Below, in pieces: positions 28,836 through 38,396 of a stretch of 64,000 nucleotides of DNA (the first letter of the stretch is position 1; each line of letters opens with the position of its first letter). The stretch lies in the NCBI RefSeq assembly GCF_000017565.1, contig NC_009719.1, forward strand, positions 3,517,001 to 3,581,000. Reading direction: 5' to 3'. This DNA is from Parvibaculum lavamentivorans DS-1. GTDB lineage: Bacteria; Pseudomonadota; Alphaproteobacteria; Parvibaculales; Parvibaculaceae. The notes beneath the pieces were generated by a model that was not told where the DNA came from, did no database searches, and was given only the letters and a program-made list of their open reading frames with translations. The translations under genes were made by a program, and so were the position numbers.

Positions 28836-30391
28836 TGTCTGTTCTGCTTAGAGGCGTAAATCCTGTATGCGGGGTTCTCCGAGTAGCCTTCCAGCAAGAC
28901 ATAGTTTTTCTCGACGTATTCTGCAATCAATGCGTGCGACCGGCTATAGCGCAACTCGTCGCGACCATCGAGCGGCAGGTCATAAATCAATACGAAGCCG
29001 GGATTTGCAGCTTCGATACGCGCAATTTCTCTCCGTTGGAAAGCATCGTCACGCGTGGCAAATGCATAGACTTCCCAAACGGGAGCTTTCTTCTCGAACG
29101 CCGCATAAGCGCCGGGCCAGAAGGGCGCTACGAAGAAGGTGCGCGCAGGAGCCGCGTATTGTTCGTTCAAGCTGTTAAGCAGCTTCATATCTCTGTCTAC
29201 GCTTGGCGGAAGCTTCAGCCGGTCACCTAGCAGCTCAACCTCTGCGCACTCTTTCCCCGGCCGGCAGTCCCACCCGGGATGCCGCCCCAACATCACGACA
29301 ATACTGAGTAGGCATATGAATCCAGCGCACGCCATTCTTTTCGCAGGCCTTTGCATTGCAATCCCGCCCAGTGCAGCCAACAAAACCGGATACAGAGCTT
29401 GGGACAAGTGAGGAATGTCCGCGCGCAGGGAGACAGCATGCGCATACGGCAAGCCAAGCGCTGCACAGGAGACCCATAGTGCCGGCACGTGTTTGTGTTT
29501 GTAGCGGAGCCATAAAATCCACGGAATCCCCACAACGGCCCAAACAAACACGGCAAGAAAGACAAGGCCAATTATCGTTTTGTCGCCAAACGAAACTCGC
29601 CACGGCCAAGGTATGTTGACCGGAATTATTGCTGCGCCGCCAGTTAGCAGAAACACAATGCTCTGCCAGAAAGCTTCCGTGAAGCCGGGCTGCATAACCA
29701 TGAGAATTAACACAGGCGCGTATCCGGCAGCGATCCCTGCCGACAGCGCCGATATGCTTTTAAGAAGACCCGGCCCGCTGCGTTCGAGCCACAAATAACC
29801 CAATATGAGTGCGCTTGCCGTGAGGCCGTAGACTCCGTGGTTTTTTCCAAAGACCGCCACGATTCCCACGGTCAGTCCCGCAATAAAGTACCGCCGAAGA
29901 TCGGCGCGTTGCACGAGCCACGTGAAAACAAAAATCAGTGCGAGTAATGCCGTGATGTCGAAATATTTATGCCTAGGAAACATCCATATGACGAGCGTAA
30001 TTGCCGCTATGAGTATGAAGAACCGGTCCTCTTTCTTTGTAACCGTTCCCAGTGCCAATAACCCGAAGAACAAGCCGATGGCCTGGATCGCCGCCCCTGC
30101 GATCCGTAAGGCAAGAAGGCCCGCGTCATCCAATACAAGCATGATCGCGGCGGACCAATAATATCGTCCTGGATCGTATGCGAAGAAGTCGAGAACCGGC
30201 ACCTCACCCAACATGGTGCGTTGGACGCCGTACCATAAAAACCCTTCGTCCCAGAGGTCGAGACCGATATCTCTCTGCCAGGCATAAAATGCAAATGCGC
30301 ACCCCGCAGCGACAAGCGCTGTCACGGCTAAATAATTATTCCCCAGTGCCAAAAACTTTTTTATCAACGCTGCCCCCCCGCCGCGCGCCAT
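28832..30391 (-). CDS. Multi-pass membrane protein, second GT-C-like glycosyltransferase candidate
   Basis: From ATG 30391 this is 519 residues. It has about ten helices and a C-terminal soluble part of about 120 residues. The first extracytoplasmic loop carries an acidic pair in [18 protein letters not shown], then [17 protein letters not shown], as in GT39/GT-C-fold polyprenyl-phosphate-sugar transferases. The frame stays open to 30541, but that would overlap the sulfotransferase gene. It lies between the sulfotransferase and WbqC genes. Confidence 0.6.
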   Translation of the reverse strand: MARGGGAALIKKFLALGNNYLAVTALVAAGCAFAFYAWQRDIGLDLWDEGFLWYGVQRTMLGEVPVLDFFAYDPGRYYWSAAIMLVLDDAGLLALRIAGAAIQAIGLFFGLLALGTVTKKEDRFFILIAAITLVIWMFPRHKYFDITALLALIFVFTWLVQRADLRRYFIAGLTVGIVAVFGKNHGVYGLTASALILGYLWLERSGPGLLKSISALSAGIAAGYAPVLILMVMQPGFTEAFWQSIVFLLTGGAAIIPVNIPWPWRVSFGDKTIIGLVFLAVFVWAVVGIPWILWLRYKHKHVPALWVSCAALGLPYAHAVSLRADIPHLSQALYPVLLAALGGIAMQRPAKRMACAGFICLLSIVVMLGRHPGWDCRPGKECAEVELLGDRLKLPPSVDRDMKLLNSLNEQYAAPARTFFVAPFWPGAYAAFEKKAPVWEVYAFATRDDAFQRREIARIEAANPGFVLIYDLPLDGRDELRYSRSHALIAEYVEKNYVLLEGYSENPAYRIYASKQNRQ

Positions 30392-30416
30392 TGGAAAATC
30401 AAGATTGATAATCAGG

Positions 30417-31511
30417 TTATAACTTGAACCGATGCCTAATCTCGATCCTGTCGAGGCGTCTCCGAAGATTTTCTGCGTATTCCTTTTTGAGAATCGGTTC
30501 GCATACAAGAAGAGTTTTAATTCCCCATACACGACGGGCATGGTTGAGCTTCTCTCCCATCAGCCCTTTCAAAGATCGTTCTATTTTTCGACCGAGATAG
30601 GATTTCTCTGGGTCGTTCTTCTGAATGCTGAGTCTGCGCCTCTTGCTCGTTTCTGAGAAAATTCTGCAATATTGGTCGAATTCATTTCTGACTTCGTCCA
30701 GCGTTCGAAGGAATATCTCCTCAGAGCCTGTCTTCCGGGCCAGCCCTTGAAAGGCATAATGGCTTTTCTCGACCCATCTCAGCAACGGCGTCGGAACATC
30801 TGCCTCGTTTAACGTTGCTGTGTTGTTTTTCAGCTCCTTGCTGACAAATTCATTCAGATCCTTTTCTGCGTCCTCCGTTAGTCGAGAAAACGGAATGGTC
30901 AGTTCAGCACCTATCTGCCGCACGACGGAACGCCAATCCGCAAGCAGGGCGTCGTAGTAGACGAAACTTCTATTCAGTCCGCGTGACGAAAACTCCGCAT
31001 CAAGAGTGTGCCGAAGCCACAGAAGCAACCCCTCATTGAGGCTCATCCCGTCTCGACGGCGAAGTGAGATCGCAACCTCCATCGGCTCGCGCAAAGACAG
31101 AATAACGGAGGTTTGAACTCCCAGGCTTTTCAAGGTCTGCAGCCAAAGAGGTAGAAAGCGGCACATTCTTGGATCTTTGACAGCAAATAGTAGGGCGCTT
31201 CCAAACTCATCCTCAACTATGCGGGCCAATTTAATCGAGAAAGGTTCAGCGGCTGCTCCTGAAGACCAAGTGCTGTCAAACTGGCTCCAGTCATTCCACT
31301 CGCTTCCAGCCGCTGCCAGCAGGTTTTCATGAAAATGGTAGAGTTTGGCAGATTCCCAGTAACCGCGGCGATTCCATTCGTTGCCCCTTATGAGCGTGTT
31401 TGGCGCTGTAACGCCTAACGCGGAGAGGACCCCCGTCAACGCGGACGTACCGCTGCGGTGCATCCCCAAGACCAGTATTGCCCGCCGTGCAGCTTGTCCG
31501 TTCTGATCCAT
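30417..31511 (-). CDS. Sulfotransferase family protein
   Basis: From ATG 31511 this is 364 residues; GGGGAG lies about eight bases upstream, although the frame is open to 31697. The N-terminal AILVLGMHRSGTSALTGVLS matches the PAPS 5'-phosphosulfate-binding loop of the sulfotransferase superfamily. VKDPRMCRFLPLWLQTLKS and SLREPMEVAISLRRRDG match the 3'-phosphate-binding region. It probably sulfates a surface glycan. It heads a minus-strand unit with the GT-C-like and WbqC genes, divergent from the HTTM fusion gene. Confidence 0.82.
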   Translation of the reverse strand: MDQNGQAARRAILVLGMHRSGTSALTGVLSALGVTAPNTLIRGNEWNRRGYWESAKLYHFHENLLAAAGSEWNDWSQFDSTWSSGAAAEPFSIKLARIVEDEFGSALLFAVKDPRMCRFLPLWLQTLKSLGVQTSVILSLREPMEVAISLRRRDGMSLNEGLLLWLRHTLDAEFSSRGLNRSFVYYDALLADWRSVVRQIGAELTIPFSRLTEDAEKDLNEFVSKELKNNTATLNEADVPTPLLRWVEKSHYAFQGLARKTGSEEIFLRTLDEVRNEFDQYCRIFSETSKRRRLSIQKNDPEKSYLGRKIERSLKGLMGEKLNHARRVWGIKTLLVCEPILKKEYAENLRRRLDRIEIRHRFKL

Positions 31512-31731
31512 TAAAACGCGCTCCCCATCTAGCATTATCGGTGTCCTGTGAGCCCCATGCCGGCCTGCCCGTTCCGGAATTTGATCCTTCCAATAGACCA
31601 AAAGAGGATACTGACTTCGACGATGGCGGTTAACCCGTCGCGGCAATCCTGCCATATCCGCTGTATAGAAATGGCTCACAGCTTCCATTTTGTCCAAATT
31701 TCAGTAAACCTCGAAGCAGAGATGAGAAAGA

Positions 31732-34284
31732 ATGGTGACAACGGAAGGGTTCCTAATGATACCGGGCTTCACCGATATTGGACCACAAACGGAGTTCCTG
31801 ATTTTCTGGTCTCTCCTCCTCCTGTCCTTTGCGATTTCCGCGAGGTCAAGGTGGCTATCGGGGAGGATGGGTCGCGCCATGGCGACGCTAGCGGGCTGGG
31901 TCAGAAAAAGGCACGCACTTCCCGAACACGAAATTGACCACGATCTCCGAAAACTAGACATCGCCCGGATCGCGATAGGCGCTTTCGCCACCGGACGATA
32001 CGGCCTCATCCTTTCCCTCGCGCTGTCGAATGGCTCCTACGACATCGTGCTTGTTGCCGGAGTTGCGACTGGTTTGTCGCTACTGGTGATGCTGGGTGTG
32101 GCAACACCGGTGGCACTTCTCTTGTTAATGAGCTCGGCCAACATTCTGATCGACAACGCGCTCGGGGCGTCGACGCTCGGTACCATGGTATTGTCCATCG
32201 CGCTTCTGCTTTTTCTCTTAGCGCCCGCCGGCCGCACACTTTCCATCGACAGTCTCCTCCACAAAGGCAACGGCACCTTCGCATGGGGAGTCGATGCAAT
32301 GTATCGCTTCTTCGGTTCGGTTTCCGCCGACCGAATTCTGATTGCCAAGCTCGCTGCCCTGCTCGCCTATTATTGTCTTTGCCTCTATTCGATCAGCTGG
32401 CACATTCATGATGAGGCGTGGACCTCAGGCCTTGTCATTAACTGGGTCCTCCTGTCACCGGCCTCCAATCCACATTTTGTCGATCTCGCATGGGACGCTT
32501 ATCAAGCGGCACCATGGTTTTTCGTGAATTTCTGCCGCCTCGCGATTGTCGGCATGGCATTCTGGTATGTGCTGCTCCTGCCAGGCCTCTTTCTCGGGGC
32601 CATAGTTCGCTATTTCATCATCTTGTGGGGCATCGCCTTCTTCCTGATCAGCACCTTCGTCCTGCCGCTCAGCTATCTGGGCTGGTACGAGTTGATCTTC
32701 TGGTTCGCGGTCTTTGCGACAGGACCAGTCTTCGGAAGTAATGAGACCAAGAAGCTTTCCGTACTGTTCGACGACCGTTGCAATCTGTGCGACCGGACAG
32801 TGAAGACGCTTTCTTGGTTCGACATCTTTGGTCGGCTTGTCTTTATGCCCATTCACCGAAACATGGTGACGGCGGAAAAGTTCGGTGTTTCGTTGGAGGA
32901 AGGGCTTACCGATCTCGTCGGGATTGAGGAAGCGACTGGTAAAAGATATGATGGCTACCGGCTCTACGAAACCGTCGCTGCACGAGTTTTTCTTCTCTGG
33001 CCTGCGTGGCCTGTCCTCTGGCTCGGTCGTAAGCTATGGATCGGTCCTGCCGTTTATCGTTTCATCGCCGACCGCCGCACTCGGCTTTTTGGTGTCTGCG
33101 AGTTTTCTACAATTCCCGACAAGTTTTCTCGTTTTGGACATTCCAAGAATATTGATCCGCAGTCTGGTGCGCCGGCATATTCAGCGGCCATTCACGCCGT
33201 GCTGGTCACCCTTGTCGTCCTTTCGACGGCTTTCTTGCTGCGTCTGCCAACATTCACTACCGCAGCCGATGAAATTGCTCCCGGCCGGTGGGCGGCATCA
33301 GCCTTCGGCGCGGCCCCTCTCGGTTTCGGGATTGGAAAAATCAATGTCTTCAACGAAAGCGACCTCGCGCTTTTTACACTACGGTTTTCGGCGACGATGC
33401 AGCCGTCGCTGGATATGCCGGAGGGCAATGTTTTGACCAAGCCTCTGTCGTCCCCTCATCTCTTCAACATGAGCGATCGGCAGCGGTATTTCATCATCAA
33501 ACACGCCCGGCGAATGTCACGTATGAACCTGGGCTGCGACATGGACTTCTGGCGCGATGTATCACCCATGTACGTGGAATCTCTTTTGACTGCGGTCCAG
33601 GTTGTTCCCTACGCGGACTTGGTCGTAACAATCGGCAAGGTATCATGGCCATCCGCGAAAGACCTGGAGAGCTATACGGCCTTGTCGCCCGATGTCTATG
33701 ACCTCTGCCACGGGCGCATTGATATCGAGACCGGCAATCTAATAAGCCTTGAGTTCGATCAGAATGGAGTAGATCGCGCGCTGCGTCGCATGGAATTGCC
33801 TGAGTTTCTCAAATCGGACTCAGTTCTTGTGGCTCTCAACTATCCATGTCTTGCAGACGCCGGATGGCTGAACACGTTGATCGACACCGACGGGGAGTTA
33901 TTAAGGCAGTCCGAATTTGTGGCTTCATCAAGGGAGCTGCTGGTTTCGCGCTATGGCGAGTTTCAGATTAACTGCCTATTCAGAACCATTGCCATCATGC
34001 AGGCCCAGCCGGACCTCGATTTATATATACAAAGGAACGCCTCCCCTTCGCTCTGCCAAGCGGGAGTCGCGCTTGTGGAAGCGCTCGCCGAAGCGGCGAC
34101 TCCCGATAAAAATTTGTACGAAAGCGTCGGAGCACTTCGTACCTCCGCCCTTGAGGCACAGGAACGCGGAGAAACGAATCTTTGCATCAGGTCTGCCGCT
34201 TCCGCAAGGCAACTCTATTTCGAACATATACTCAAGCCAGAGAGCTACAACGTCTGGCAGCAGCGTACCGCGAATAGCCGGTAG
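31732..34284 (+). CDS. HTTM (VKGC-like) membrane domain - DCC/DUF393 thiol-redox domain fusion protein
   Basis: This 850-residue protein has three parts. Residues about 70-335 are multi-helical and resemble the HTTM domain of vitamin K-dependent carboxylase-like proteins (KLDIARIAIGAFATGRYGLI, APAGRTLSIDSLL, YSISWHIHDEAWTSGLVINW). Residues about 342-460 are a DCC/DUF393 thioredoxin-like domain with KLSVLFDDRCNLCDRTV, where C350 and C353 form CxxC. After another helix (about 485-505) comes a C-terminal domain of about 340 residues that I do not recognise, probably extracytoplasmic. ATG 31732 is used; ATG 31756 also has a good GGAAGGG site. It ends 31 bp before the PhyH-type gene. Confidence 0.75.
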   Translation: MVTTEGFLMIPGFTDIGPQTEFLIFWSLLLLSFAISARSRWLSGRMGRAMATLAGWVRKRHALPEHEIDHDLRKLDIARIAIGAFATGRYGLILSLALSNGSYDIVLVAGVATGLSLLVMLGVATPVALLLLMSSANILIDNALGASTLGTMVLSIALLLFLLAPAGRTLSIDSLLHKGNGTFAWGVDAMYRFFGSVSADRILIAKLAALLAYYCLCLYSISWHIHDEAWTSGLVINWVLLSPASNPHFVDLAWDAYQAAPWFFVNFCRLAIVGMAFWYVLLLPGLFLGAIVRYFIILWGIAFFLISTFVLPLSYLGWYELIFWFAVFATGPVFGSNETKKLSVLFDDRCNLCDRTVKTLSWFDIFGRLVFMPIHRNMVTAEKFGVSLEEGLTDLVGIEEATGKRYDGYRLYETVAARVFLLWPAWPVLWLGRKLWIGPAVYRFIADRRTRLFGVCEFSTIPDKFSRFGHSKNIDPQSGAPAYSAAIHAVLVTLVVLSTAFLLRLPTFTTAADEIAPGRWAASAFGAAPLGFGIGKINVFNESDLALFTLRFSATMQPSLDMPEGNVLTKPLSSPHLFNMSDRQRYFIIKHARRMSRMNLGCDMDFWRDVSPMYVESLLTAVQVVPYADLVVTIGKVSWPSAKDLESYTALSPDVYDLCHGRIDIETGNLISLEFDQNGVDRALRRMELPEFLKSDSVLVALNYPCLADAGWLNTLIDTDGELLRQSEFVASSRELLVSRYGEFQINCLFRTIAIMQAQPDLDLYIQRNASPSLCQAGVALVEALAEAATPDKNLYESVGALRTSALEAQERGETNLCIRSAASARQLYFEHILKPESYNVWQQRTANSR

Positions 34285-34315
34285 AATCCGATACACCGGC
34301 TTTCAGAAAGGGAAC

Positions 34316-35140
34316 ATGTCAGAGACATCACACTACGGTGTAAAAGAGCAGACACTTTCCGTGACGGCCATCGACCGGGCGATCGAGCAGCTCAGACTTC
34401 TTGGCTATGCCGTTCTAGACGGATCCTATAGCAGGGCAGAACTCACCCAACTACAGGAGGCGTTTTGCGCCGCGAGAAGGAAGATGGAGGAGCACTTCGG
34501 TGGCAAAGACTCACTTGAGAAAATAGACGAACATAACACGATCCGGATACCGATGATGTATGAGCGTGTCTTTCTCGATCTCGCGCTCAATCAAGCCATT
34601 ATCGAGCTGTGCCGTCGCATGATCGGAGATTACTTTATTCTCAATCAGCAGAATGGCATATCGAATCCAGGCAATTCGACGCGCTATAATCAAGGAGCGT
34701 TTCACCGCGATCTGCCTTACCAACACTTTGTTTCGGATCGGCCGCTGGCGATTAATGCGTTGTTTTGCCTCGATGACTTCACGACGGAAAATGGCGCGAC
34801 CTACGTCCTGCCTGGAAGCCACAAACAGTCCGCCTACCCTTCAGATGCGACGGTAGACGCGCTCAAGGTCCAAATTCCCGCTCCTGCCGGCAGTTTTATC
34901 ATTCTCGACTGCATGCTTTATCATTCAGGTGGGGTCAACAGGACCGATCGCGAAAGACGTGCTGTCAATCACGTCTATTCGATCCCTATGCTCAAACAGC
35001 AGATAGACCTGCCTGCGGCATTGGGTGACACATTCAGCGACGATCCCGGCGTCCGTCAGCTTCTCGGTTACGACTCAACTGTCCCGCTGGATGTTGCCGC
35101 GTACTATAGGTCGCGTACGAAAAAGAAAGAGTTCAGCTAG
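34316..35140 (+). CDS. Phytanoyl-CoA dioxygenase (PhyH) family Fe(II)/2-oxoglutarate oxygenase
   Basis: From ATG 34316 (GAAAGGGAAC upstream) this is 274 residues. The facial triad is visible: His and Asp in NQGAFHRDLPYQHF and the distal His in CMLYHSGGVNR, followed by the 2-oxoglutarate-binding Arg in RERRAVNHVYS. PhyH-like enzymes hydroxylate varied small molecules or sugars; the substrate here is unknown. It directly follows the HTTM-DCC fusion gene, and its last 8 bp overlap the convergent beta-propeller gene. Confidence 0.87.
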   Translation: MSETSHYGVKEQTLSVTAIDRAIEQLRLLGYAVLDGSYSRAELTQLQEAFCAARRKMEEHFGGKDSLEKIDEHNTIRIPMMYERVFLDLALNQAIIELCRRMIGDYFILNQQNGISNPGNSTRYNQGAFHRDLPYQHFVSDRPLAINALFCLDDFTTENGATYVLPGSHKQSAYPSDATVDALKVQIPAPAGSFIILDCMLYHSGGVNRTDRERRAVNHVYSIPMLKQQIDLPAALGDTFSDDPGVRQLLGYDSTVPLDVAAYYRSRTKKKEFS

Positions 35141-36074
35141 TTTCCAGGACGGCTAGACCGAACCCGGTCCGACCATATCCGTTGCCGTTATATAGCATGT
35201 AGCGACGGCCGTGGTGATCAAAGACACATGGATAAGTCTGTTCACGATCATCCCAATCATCCGGACTGCCCGTCCACGCAATTCGTTCATCTTGACGCTG
35301 CCACGTCGCACCTTCGTCATCTGATATTGCAAAACCCAATTCATACCCCGGCCGCCGCCGCGCATACCACATAGACCAAATTCCATCGGCCTCCGCGACG
35401 ACGCTAGGTCTGGACACCGCAAATTCTTGCGGGTCCTCAGCACCTTTCAACGGAATAGCCACCTTCCCGATAGCGGACCAGGAAAATCCATCGGAGGATT
35501 TCGCTTCCTTGATTACATGCTTCATCTCAAGGCCCACCTCTCCCCATGCGAGATGGCTGCCGTACCACATTCGATACTCCGAGCCACTACGCATGACCCA
35601 TGGATAGCCGAGCGTAAAAGGATCGACGGCGGAACGACCGATGACCGGGACAATTTCCCGGCGGCGAAAAACTGCGTCACCCGTCCGGGGAGCGGTGGCG
35701 ATTCCGATGAAGTTTGAAAAAGGTACCGACACCCCGACCGACCAGCCGAGATAGTAAGCAATTAGTTCGTTGTCCTTCTCGATCACACAACCAACCGAAA
35801 CTCCATCAGCGTCGAAAGCCCCTCGCATACCCGGTCCGAGGAGAGGCCCTTTCGGGGCTGACTCTCTCTGGAAACCTTCACCGTCGAGCGAGAGTGTGAC
35901 GCTGGCTAGCGACGACCTGCTCGTTGCATCCCGGACTGAGAAGTACACATCGATCAGGCCGTCACTTCTCACCAATGCCGTCGGATAGCTTGCGTGGCTT
36001 TGCCACCATGGCGCTGAAGCCTCTGGAGCAATCACACGCCCCAACCTGCGCCAGACCTGCTTCTTTTTGTCCAT
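35133..36074 (-). CDS. Five-bladed beta-propeller (glycosidase-like) protein
   Basis: From ATG 36074 this is 313 residues without a signal peptide. Repeated strand motifs resemble the GH43/GH32-type propeller: WWQSHASYPTALVRSDGLID, RMWYGSHLAWGEVGLEMKHV, SRPSVVAEADGIWSMWYARR, and DWDDREQTYPCVFDHHGRRY followed by MLYNGNGYG. Acidic residues near blades could be catalytic, but I cannot confirm a glycosidase triad. Such proteins occur in polysaccharide clusters as sugar-binding or processing factors. The gene is single and minus-strand between PhyH and a methyltransferase. Confidence 0.6.
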   Translation of the reverse strand: MDKKKQVWRRLGRVIAPEASAPWWQSHASYPTALVRSDGLIDVYFSVRDATSRSSLASVTLSLDGEGFQRESAPKGPLLGPGMRGAFDADGVSVGCVIEKDNELIAYYLGWSVGVSVPFSNFIGIATAPRTGDAVFRRREIVPVIGRSAVDPFTLGYPWVMRSGSEYRMWYGSHLAWGEVGLEMKHVIKEAKSSDGFSWSAIGKVAIPLKGAEDPQEFAVSRPSVVAEADGIWSMWYARRRPGYELGFAISDDEGATWQRQDERIAWTGSPDDWDDREQTYPCVFDHHGRRYMLYNGNGYGRTGFGLAVLETS

Positions 36075-36257
36075 CGTCGTTTCTTTGTATGGGACCGCCG
36101 CCTGGGCGCTATTGAACGGGTACGCGCGCCGAATAACCGTCGATTCACGACGATAGCCTTCTTGGCCCTTGTCTGGAACTATGTCACACAACAAAGTTGC
36201 GAACAGCGCAGAATTACGGCGACAGCTTTTCGAGCCAGATAGCGGGGTTTTCGACGG

Positions 36258-37409
36258 ATGCAGAGAAGCGAATCTTGCCCATCATGCGACGGTAACGACT
36301 GGCTGCCCTTGCCCGGCTGGTCGCGTTCCGCAATGCTTTCCGACGGACGTTTTCTCGAAGCCCAACTCAACAAGGAACATTGCCGTGACTGTCGCCTTGT
36401 GCGGCATGTAAGCCCACCATCGAAGGACCAGCTTGAGGCCATCTTCAAAGAAGGATACGAGCTCTATGCACATCCGGCCGGCGACAGTTTCGAAATGCAA
36501 CGGCAGAGAAGATATGCGGACTGGATTCTGGCGCTGATCGGCGCGCGGCCTGTCGAAACTGTTTTTGAGATTGGAGCAGGCAATGGCTCGTTTTTGACAG
36601 AGCTCCATCGCCGAATGCCTGACTGGCGGCTCAAGGGCCTCGAACCCTCACCGATCGCCGCCGGCCATGCCCGCGAATCTGGCTTCGACATCCAGACCGG
36701 CTTGCTTCAGGACATCGACGTATCCGGTGCTGATGCGGACATAGTTCTCGCAATCAATGTCGTCGAGCATGCGCACGATCCGACGGCATTTCTCTCTCAT
36801 GCAGTGACTGCCGTTGCGGACAACGGATGCCTTATCGTCGTCTGTCCGGACGGTGAGCGCCCATCGTCAGAGCTTCTGGTTTATGACCATCTGCACTCCT
36901 TCACTGCGCTTGCCATTGACAACATCGCAAGAAAGGCGGGGTTAACGATCACCCAGCGCGTTATCGCACCGGTCTCTCTAGGCCCGTTCCAAGCTCTTCT
37001 ACTGCGAAGGTCAAGCGAAGCAGACGAATCTGCGCGCATTGGTGCGCCTGCCCAAGGTCTTTATGAATGGAGATATCGCTTTCTGCTGGCGTGGCATCAG
37101 CTCGATTCCGCACTTGTTCAACGTATCGAGTCGGCAGGTGGAAATGTTTGGGCATTTGGAGGCGGTGAAAGCGCACAGATGCTTCGCACCTATGCACCAG
37201 AAACATGGTCCCGTGTCGCGGGAGTTCTTTCGGACGTGCCAGGCTCCTTTGATCGGCAGCCGGTCCGCATTTATGGTCCTTCCACTGACGGACAACCACG
37301 CACTCTTCTTCTCGCCGTCCGGCCGGAGATTCAGGGCGCCGTCGCAAACCGGCTCACACATGATGGAAACAAAGTCGTTCAATGGGATGACCTAATACTC
37401 GGCGGCTGA
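36258..37409 (+). CDS. Zinc-ribbon SAM-dependent methyltransferase (sugar C-methyltransferase type)
   Basis: This 383-residue protein has three parts: an N-terminal Cys motif (CPSCDG and later CRDCRLVRHV, a zinc ribbon), a class I methyltransferase core (VFEIGAGNGSFLTELHRRMP and VLAINVVEHAHDPTAFL), and a C-terminal Rossmann-like domain (GGNVWAFGGGESAQMLRTYA). This three-part plan is shared with deoxysugar C-methyltransferases such as the TylC3/NovU group, so a nucleotide-linked keto-deoxysugar is a likely substrate. It is an isolated plus-strand gene in the island. Confidence 0.75.
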   Translation: MQRSESCPSCDGNDWLPLPGWSRSAMLSDGRFLEAQLNKEHCRDCRLVRHVSPPSKDQLEAIFKEGYELYAHPAGDSFEMQRQRRYADWILALIGARPVETVFEIGAGNGSFLTELHRRMPDWRLKGLEPSPIAAGHARESGFDIQTGLLQDIDVSGADADIVLAINVVEHAHDPTAFLSHAVTAVADNGCLIVVCPDGERPSSELLVYDHLHSFTALAIDNIARKAGLTITQRVIAPVSLGPFQALLLRRSSEADESARIGAPAQGLYEWRYRFLLAWHQLDSALVQRIESAGGNVWAFGGGESAQMLRTYAPETWSRVAGVLSDVPGSFDRQPVRIYGPSTDGQPRTLLLAVRPEIQGAVANRLTHDGNKVVQWDDLILGG

Positions 37410-37425
37410 TCCCACGTCAGTATTA

Positions 37426-38353
37426 TCACTCACAGCCAGCGCGAGTTGTCCTTTTCATGACAACATAGAGCGGCCGTCGCTTGGTCTGTTCGTATACTTG
37501 GCCTGCGAGCACACCCATAACTAAAACTGCCCCCGCCAACAGCAAGCCATAAAGTGCCGCCAGCGGTTTCCAGAACAAGTCCCCGGCGCCGGCTGCCAGC
37601 CCCCCCGAACAATAGGAGCGCCGTCACGCCCATCCCTATGGCACAGGCTGCCAGCAAACGTCTCAACGACTGAGAGTAGAACAACACACCCTGAAAGGAA
37701 TGCCGGAGAAGGCTCCCGAACCGGTAGCTGGATTGTCCGATCTCACGTTTGTGCCTCTTGTAATCCGCATCGACGCCGTCAAAGCCTAACCAGTAGAGGA
37801 TGAAGAGGTAATGCCTGTTTGGTTCAGTAAATCGCAGATAGGCGTCCACGGTGGGACGGGATAGCAATGTGAAAGTCCCATAGCGCGGATCGATTGCGCG
37901 TCCGGAAATCATTCTAAGGAACGCGAAATATAACTTGCCGGCCGCCATGCGCATCATCGACTGATGCTCTTCATCGCGCCTGCCGTAGACAAGTGCGGCT
38001 CCAGTTTGTGCCTTGTCCCAGAGAATCGGTATCGCTTCAGGCGGGTCCTGAAGATCAGCGTCCATGACGATGACCTTTTCGCCGCGACTCTCGGCCAGTC
38101 CTGCGGCAATGGCGATCGCCTGCCCGAAATTACGGCTGAGTCTGATGCCCGCGACATGAGTATCCTGACGGGCAAGGTCTACTATCCCCCTCCAGCCATT
38201 ATCCGGACACCCGTCGTCGACCAGAATTATTTCATAGGAAACGGACATCGTCGCGAGAATGCGCGTAAGGCGCTGGTGCAACTCGCTAAGGGCGGCGCCG
38301 CATTTGTAAACCGGCAGGACAACGGAAAGATCTATTTGCGATTTGGTGCTCAT
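37426..38353 (-). pseudogene. GT2 polyprenyl-phosphate glycosyltransferase, frameshifted at a G7 tract
   Basis: The first 250 residues are a normal GtrB-like GT2 (LSVVLPVYKCGAALSELHQR, EIILVDDGCPDNGW, VMDADLQDPPEAIPILWD). The frame then leaves family sequence at a run of seven Gs on the coding strand (37600-37606) and ends in an Arg/Gly-rich tail at 37430. With six Gs it would continue LFGGLAAGAGDLFWKPLAAL through a second helix to GQVYEQTKRRPLYVVMKRTT and stop at 37426, which is the family's normal C-terminus. It may be a phase-variable gene, a recent mutation or a sequencing error. It is downstream of wecE. Confidence 0.8.
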
Positions 38354-38396
38354 CAGGCGTCGGTCCGCCGGGGGCGATCACTGGATAAGGAATACA

